DNA of 64,000 bases, taken from contig NC_087062.1 of NCBI RefSeq assembly GCF_963678635.1, positions 25,194,177 through 25,258,176 on the forward strand, written 5' to 3'. The notes below the pieces were generated by a model. That model had not been told where the DNA came from, made no database searches, and was given only the letters and a program-made list of their open reading frames with translations. A program made the position numbers and the translations under genes. The stretch is from Symsagittifera roscoffensis. Lineage: Eukaryota > Xenacoelomorpha > Acoela > Convolutidae. Positions 57,221 to 64,000 of this stretch are shown here, piece after piece. Numbering within the stretch: the stretch's first letter is position 1; every line of letters begins with the position of its first letter.

Positions 57221-60049
57221 AACCATTATCTTAAAGTATTCACGACAGCAATGTAATCATAAAATTTTAAGCGTCATCGAAGTGAGTTAAATTACCGTCG
57301 GAGTTACCGTACCAAAAAATCGTCGACAATTTTATCCAAGATTTTAATTTTATCGACCATTTTTTGATATCGTATCAAAAAATTGTCGATAAAATTTGGT
57401 TTACAAAAAGAAGTTGTAAAATGTGATGAGGCAAAAAACCGATTGCGGTTATTCCGCCTTCAGTTTCATTCGAGCGATGAAAACAAAAAAAATATCGCAG
57501 GTCATTTCTTACTAGATCTGAAGGAAAAACTTGAGCTTAGGTATAATCGGTAAATACAGAAAAATAAGCAAATTGGAAAACACTTGCCTAAAAAAATGAT
57601 TAGAAAAACAACAAAAAAAAACAAACTTTTTCAAATATTTTAGCGGTTTTTTGAATTTCTGAAATTTTTGATTTCAAAAAGACAATAAAATACTCAAAAA
57701 AACTAGCTTGTTTCGAGTAAGTTTAATAGTTTTATATTTTTTTTCTCGAGTTTAGCTATGTTAAGCTTTAAAGCCATTGAAGTAAGCTATTTTAAACCTC
57801 ACTCGATTTATTCGTTCGAGTTAAGACAAAAATCAAATATTTCAAACCGGTTTTTCTCGAAGCTGGGAAAAACAAACAAAATTTTGCTTGGAAAGAAACA
57901 TAAAACACAAACACACGCAAATAGAAAACTCTTTCCCATTTTTTCAAATGGTCGGAACAATCAAGTATAAATTTTGCTTTTTTCTAACTAGTGCTGTGTT
58001 TTGTGCGTGGTGTGATAAAAAGATAAAACAAAAACTAAGAATTAGACAAGCACATTTAAATAGACCAATCGCAAAACGGTTTTTGTCAAAAACATGAATT
58101 GAAAAAACAGAAAACCAAAAAGAACAATAGTTTTTTCTTTCAATCTTGTTTCAGTTTTTATTTCGAATAGGGCGCTACAAAAACTTCAACAGTGAGTTTT
58201 ACTGAGAAAACATTCAATCTTACTCCTTCTATAATTAACCTTCTCAATTTACCTTACTCAAAACCAGACTAAAACTTGCTTGAAATTACTCAAAAAGTAG
58301 ACTAAAACTTGCTTGAAATTACTCAAAATTAGGAACAAATTATTAACCGGTTTTCTTGATGAGACAAATTCTTATAAATTTTGTTCCAATCAGGGCCGAA
58401 AAGGCTTTCATATGATATATCGAACGCATGTCAACAGAAAAGTCTGGCTTGTTTTTTTAGCCTTGTAATTTCGAAGAAAAAAATATATGGTCTTTAGGCT
58501 CTTAGGTTTTCTAGAATAATTTATGATTGATTCTTTTAAAACAAAAATTTAACCCTATTTGTGAAAACTGGATCAATAGGCAATCCGATCAAAATTTCGC
58601 CGGGAAATCAGAAGGAAGTTCTAATTTCAAAACTAAAAAACAATCACGTTTATTGTGACCCGCACGCTTTCTCTGTTCGATAATGGAGTTTGACTTCCTT
58701 GTAATAATGGGAAAAAATTGAATTTGAAAAGAAATCAAAAGTCTGCGAAGAAGTATATTTGAGCTTGAACAAATTTGAATAAAGTTCCTGAAAAAATAAC
58801 AAAAAAAAATCGTCGCCACCTAAGTGAATATTAACTACTTTTTCATGAGTCGACTTTTGATTTCTTTTAAAATCAGCTTAAAACTTTTAGCTTCGGTTGA
58901 AAGCGTTAACCGACTTTCAGTAAGCCTGCTCGCTCAACTTATTTGTTCAAAATTAAGCTAAAAATTAAAAAAAATCACAGTTTTCTCGCTATTGAGAATA
59001 TTATCAATCTCATTCGAATCACGAAACAACATGTTTTGGCGCCATGACGCTTTTCTGAGATGCTTTCAAGTTTTTTCCTAAAACGGCACTTTAATCATAA
59101 ATGACATCAGCCGAAGCACGCAAAATTTTTGCGTGGAAAGAAAGAAAAAAACAAACACAATTAAGTAAATAATTTTACTTTTTTCAAACTGGTGCTGTGT
59201 TTTGTGCGTGGTGTGATAAAAAGATAAAACAAAAAACAAAGAAATAGACAAACAGATTGAACTAGACTAATCGCAAAACGGTTTTTGTCAAAAACATGAA
59301 TAGAAAAAACAGAAAACCAAAAAGAACAACAGTTTTTTTCAATTTTGTTTCAGTTTTTATTCCGGAAAGGGCGCTACAAAAACTTCAACAGTGAGTTTTA
59401 CTGAGAAAACATTCAATGTTACTCCTTCTATAATAAGCTTGCTCACTCTACGTTACTCAAAACAAGACTAAAAATTGCTTGAAATTACTCAAAAAGTAGA
59501 CTAAAAATTGCTTGAAATTACTCAAAATTAGGAACAAATTTTAAACCGGTTTTAAAATGTGAAATGAACAAGCTCGGAGTTTCCCAAAAAGAAACGTTGT
59601 TTATTTAAAATTTGTGGACCAACACCAACCAAATTACGATGACTCGTCTGACCGAGATTTTTGGGCAAAACATTTATATATGCTCAAAATGTTCAAAATT
59701 TAGATCCCCGGTTTTGCAAGTAGGCTGATTTGATTTTCTACACAGAAAAATTTTTTTGAAAGGAGGAAAAACTGGTCTACTTGGATTATAGTTGTTGCTA
59801 TTTTCAGCAGAATTTCATTGATTCAAATTTCATTTCATTCAAACGCAAATAACCAAATGATTGCCTACAAAAGTTCAGAAGATCGTACACAGACAATTTA
59901 TGCTGAGCAAGAAAATTGTTTTGTTGAAACTCAATTGATTTGCTGTCAAATTTTTTTTCCAGACGAAGATCATTATTATAAGCTTTTTTCGCAACAAAAA
60001 ATCGGATTTCAAATTGAAAAAAAAACATTCAAGGGTGATTCAGTAAATT

Positions 60050-61060
60050 ATACCAGATTTTTGGCTTAAAGTTGGAGTTGTAATACTTTATCATAACCCT
60101 TTTGGTTACTAAATGTCTCTATTTGGAAAGAATGCCACAATGCCCTCATAGTTTAGATTTGATTTTATCAAAATAAGTGAATCTTAGTTTTTTACCCACA
60201 GTTACTCCTAAAAAATTGCATGAAACTTGAGGATTAATCAAGGTATTATCCATAGCAACGTGAAGACTGGAAGCATCAAAATTTTGGTTGATATGAATTA
60301 GGGTCGTTTTATCGGTTTTTATTGTCAGTTTATACGAATCTGGCCATAAAACAGTTTTGAAAAGATCCAAGCGGAACTCTCTTAAACTTGAGCTGCCATG
60401 TGTTATATTCGTATCAACGGCAAACAAGAGTATCTCAGACGGTTCAGAAACATTAGGCATATTATTTACATAAAGAAGGAAAGGAAGTGGACCTTACACT
60501 GAGCCCCGCGGAACACCCAAACATATGCGTAACCAAGCGTATGCGTAACCTAAACGTATGCGTATTACAATTGGATTTACTCGCCAACTTATGCAGCGCA
60601 AGTACTTTGACATAATTCAATTGTTAAGAAAAATTGCCAGTAAGAAAAGAAGGATTATTAAAAAAAGTCAGATATGGTGCAACAAAAAAGGCTGATACTT
60701 TAAAGAAATGATTACATATTTCATCCACAACTGATGAAAGCTTAGATTTGAGACCATTTTAGAAGATTCAAGGCTTCGTGAAATGAGCAACTGAAAAAAT
60801 ACATTCAATGAGGGGGATTTTTTTATCTCTAAAAGAGGGTTAGACATCGGAATCTGATCAGCAAGCTTCGATCCGACAGATGTGAAATATACATTGAAAG
60901 AGGATTTATATAAATGCTCTCCATTTATTTAAATAATTGATATTCCCTTAGAGTTAGTAGCCTTACCTGTTATTCCATGAACTTATTTGAATACTTGTCT
61001 CGAGTCTGCGATACAAAGAAAAAATAATGTCTGTTGAAAAAAAAATATTGTGACAAACCA
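60050..61060 (-). pseudogene. LINE RT relic with FAVD, third full-length-unit copy
   Basis: It has the same structure and FAVD box. It extends openly further into the thumb, with NFLGVTVGKKLRFTYFDKIK near 60210-60155, the usual FLGV block after the catalytic motifs. Confidence 0.8.
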
Positions 61061-61854
61061 AACCTTAAAGTATTCACGACAGCAATTTAATCATAATATT
61101 TTAAGCGTCATCGAAGTGAGTTAAATTACCGTCAGAATTACTGTAGCAAAAATCGTCGACAATTTTATCGAAGATTTTAATTTTATTGACCATTTTTTGA
61201 TATCGTATCAAAAAATTGTCGATAAAATTTGGTTTACAAAAAGAAGTTGTGAAATGTGATGAGGCAAAAAATCGATTTCGAATATTCCGCCTTCAGTTTC
61301 ATTCGAGCGATGAATACAAAAAAAATATATCGCAGGTTATTTCTTACTCCGATCTGAAGGAAAAACCTGAGCTTAGATATAATCGTAAATACAGAAAAAT
61401 AAGCAAATTGGAAAACATTTGCCTAGAAAAATGATTAGAAAAACAATAAATAAAATCAAAAACTTTCAATTATTTCAGCAGTTTTTTGAATTTCTGAAAT
61501 GTTTGATTAAGTTTTGCTTGTTTTGAGTAAGTTTAATAGTTTAATATTTTACTTCTCGAGTTTAGCTATGTTAAGCTTTAAAGCCATTGAAGTAAGCTAT
61601 TTTAAACCTCACTCGCTTTATTCGTTCGAGTTAAGACAAAAATCAAATATTTCAAACCGGTTTTTCCCGAAGCTGGGAAAAACAAACCCTATTTTGCATT
61701 GAAAGAAAGAAAAAACACAAACACACGCAAATAGAAAATTCGTTCCCATTTTTCAAATGGTCGGAACAATTATGTATAAATTTCGCTTTTTCAAATTAGT
61801 GCTGTGTTTTGTGCGTGGTGTGATTAAAGACTAAAATAAAAACCTAAGAATTAT

Positions 61855-61955
61855 AGAGTCACATTTAAAGGTAATCAGAAGGTCAAAAGTATCATAGTAA
61901 CCGAGGTTACAGTCATGAGTCCCTTCATCATGTATTCCAGTCAAAATCCTTGGAA
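61855..61955. other. Junction segment between higher-order repeats
   Basis: About 100 nt here have no counterpart that I could find elsewhere in the array. To the right, 61955-64000 follows 49745-51800. A short inverted pair (GTAACCGAGGTTAC near 61899) lies inside. Confidence 0.55.
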
Positions 61956-61969
61956 TTCAAGGGTGATTC

Positions 61970-62320
61970 AGTAAATTATACCAGATTATTGGCTTAAAGT
62001 TGGAGTTGTAATACTTTATCATGACCCTTCTGGTTACTAAATGTCTCTATTTAGAAAGAATGCCACAATGCCTTCATAGTTTAGATTTGATTCTATCAGA
62101 ATAAGTGAATCTTAGTTTATTACCCACAGTTACTCCTAAACAATTGCATGAAATTTGGGGATAAATCAAGGTATTATCTATAGCAACGTGAAGCATCAAA
62201 ATTTTGGTTGATATGAAATAGGGTCGTTTTATCGGTATTTATTGTCAGATTATACGAATCTCGCCATAAAAGTGTTTTGAAAAGATCAAAGCGGATCTCT
62301 CTTAAACTTGAGCTGTTCCG
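61970..62320 (-). pseudogene. LINE RT relic, truncated copy of the next higher-order repeat
   Basis: It matches 49770-50110 closely, including the truncation junction. It begins after a unique-looking stretch at 61855-61955 that marks the higher-order junction. Confidence 0.7.
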
Positions 62321-64000
62321 CCTTCAGTTTCATTCGAGCAATGAAAAAAAAAAGATCATATCGCAGGTCAATTTTAACTCAGATCTGATGGAAAAACTAG
62401 AGCTTAAATATTGTCGATAGTTATAGAAAAATAACCAAATTGGAAAACGTTTTTCTAGAAAAATGACTAGAAAAAATTCAAAAACTATTTCAAACTTTTT
62501 CACGGTTTCAAGAATTTCAAAAAGGCAATAAATATCAAAAAACTAGCCTGTTTTGGGTAAAAATAAAATGTCACTTCTTGAATTTAGCTATGTTCAGCTT
62601 TTAAGCCATTGAAATAAGCTATTTCCCGCCTGGCTCGCTGTAATCGTTCAAATAAGGACAAAAATTCAAAAATTTCAAACCGATTTTTTCGACGCTGAGA
62701 AGAACACACTAACTTTTGCGTGAAAAAAACAAACACAATTAAATAAATAACTTTGCTTTTTTCAAACTAGTGCTGTGTTTTGTGCGTGGTGTGATAAAAA
62801 AGATAAGTCAAAAAACTAAGAATAAGACAAGCACATTGAAATAGACCAATGGCAAAACGGTTTTTGTCAAAAACATGAATAGAAAAAACAGAAAACCAAA
62901 AAGAACAACAGTTTTTTTTTTCAATTTTGTTTCAGTTTTTATTCCGGAAAGGGCGCTACAAAAACTTCAACTGTGAGTTTTACTGAGAAAACATTCAATG
63001 TTACTCCTTCTACAATTAGCCTGCTCACTTTACGTTACTCAAAACTAGACTAAAACTTGCTTGAAATTAATCGAAAATTAGACTAAAACTTGCTTGAAAT
63101 TATTCAAAATAGGAACAAATTTTTAACCGGTTTTCTTGATGAGACACATTCTTAAAAATTTTTAAATTTTGTTCCAATCAGGGCCGAAAAGGCTTTCATA
63201 TGATATATCACTTAGCCCATTAAAAAATATATTTGTGGCGAATGCTTTTGGGATTAAAAAAAATAAACGCTAGCAGACAGTTGGAAAAGATACATGAACG
63301 CATGTCAACAGAAAAAACTGGCTTATTTTTTTTAGCCTTGTAATTTCGAAGAAAAAAATATATGGTCTTAAGGCTGTTAGGGTTTCTAGAACAATTTATG
63401 ATTGATTCTTTTTAAACAAAAATTTAACCCTATTCGAGAAAACTGGATCAATAGGCAATCCGATCAAAATTTCGCCGGGAAATCAGAATGAAGTTCTAAT
63501 TTCAAAACTAAAAACCAATCACGTTTATCGTGACCCGAACGCTTTCTCTGTTCGATAGTGGAGTTTGACTTCCTTGTAATAATGGGAAAAAATTGAATTT
63601 GAAAAGAAATCAAAATTCCGCGAAAAAGTAAATTTGAGCTTGAACAAAATTGAATATAGTTCCTGAAAAAATAACGAAAAAAAATCGTCGCCACCTATGT
63701 GAATATTAACTACTTTTTCATGAGTCGATTTTTGATTTCTTTTAAAACCAGCTTCATAATTTTAGCTACGATTAAAAGCGTTAACCGACTTTCAGTAAGC
63801 CTGCTCGCTCAACTTATTTGTTCAAAATTAACCTAAAAAACGAAAAAAAAACAGTTTTCTCAGCATTCAGAAATTTTGCTCGGCTCTTAGGGTTTCTTCG
63901 AATTACGAAAAAACATGTTTTGGCGCCATGACGCTTTTCTGAGATGCTTTCAATTTTTTTTCCTAAAACGGCACTTTACTCCTTTTACAATTAGCTTGCT

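Larger units (their letters stand above)
37030..64000 (+). repeat. Macrosatellite-like array, about 27 kb, continuing beyond the window
   Basis: A landmark CAACAGTGAG recurs at 39806, 40995, 42178, 43361, 44544, 47066, 48253, 50771, 54364, 55565, 58187 and 59386, and as CAACTGTGAG at 62968. Spacings are 1189, 1183, 1183, 1183, 2522, 1187, 2518, 3593, 1201, 2622, 1199 and 3582. Short units (about 1.19 kb) hold a diverged family A copy. Long units (about 2.5-2.6 kb) add a LINE-derived module. The two largest spacings contain a unit whose landmark was deleted. Landmarks at 50771 and 62968 are 12,197 nt apart, a higher-order period. Confidence 0.93.

Noticed and set aside
37030-64000. CRISPR-like or other prokaryotic repeat array
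   Set aside because: Units are over 1 kb, hold retrotransposon relics and lie next to an intron-containing eukaryotic gene.

Overview
The window looks like nuclear DNA from a metazoan. It contains one recognisable host gene, a 13-exon SMC1 (cohesin subunit, SMC1A-like) on the minus strand, and the rest is mostly transposable elements and repeats. The DNA is AT-rich by eye. All 12 SMC1 introns are GT-AG; three are only 68-72 nt, while others are swollen to 0.9-2.9 kb by transposons. I cannot name the animal clade from the sequence.

Layout. 1-8885 (minus): the 5' part of a Ty3/gypsy-type LTR retroelement that runs off the left edge. In its sense direction it has a 300-bp LTR, a primer-binding site, a structured leader of about 1.25 kb, two extra ORFs (155 and 423 codons) upstream of gag, then gag, protease, RT, RNase H and the integrase zinc finger. 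Gag to integrase lie in one frame, broken only by five single stop codons. 8886-10861: no gene recognised. 10862-12965 (minus): a 5'-truncated LINE whose RT-domain frame is open. 12966-21345: decayed repeats, a 390-bp hAT-type MITE, a 1.14-kb tandem duplication, tRNA-like SINE heads, and copies of a TATA-bearing repeat (called family A here).

21360-35742 (minus): SMC1, 1236 codons from the favoured start. Its introns hold an antisense LINE relic that fills nearly all of intron 10, a hAT derivative with a perfect 8-bp target duplication 22 nt from a splice acceptor, a Tc1/mariner-like foldback flanked by TA, two copies of a tRNA-promoter repeat (family B), and several family A copies. Every family A copy found lies on the plus strand, antisense to SMC1.

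35743-37029: presumed SMC1 upstream region with a 471-bp MITE. 37030-64000: a macrosatellite-like array. Short units of about 1.19 kb, each containing a family A copy, alternate with long units of 2.5-2.6 kb that also carry a dead LINE RT fragment. A higher-order period of about 12.2 kb is visible at the right end.

How the parts relate. Family A occurs as dispersed copies, as the apparent promoter end of the LINE relic in intron 10, and inside the satellite monomer, so one repeat lineage links the SMC1 introns to the array. The most unusual objects are the LTR element with extra cistrons upstream of gag and the intron that is almost wholly a LINE. All family assignments rest on motifs read by eye; no database search was run.
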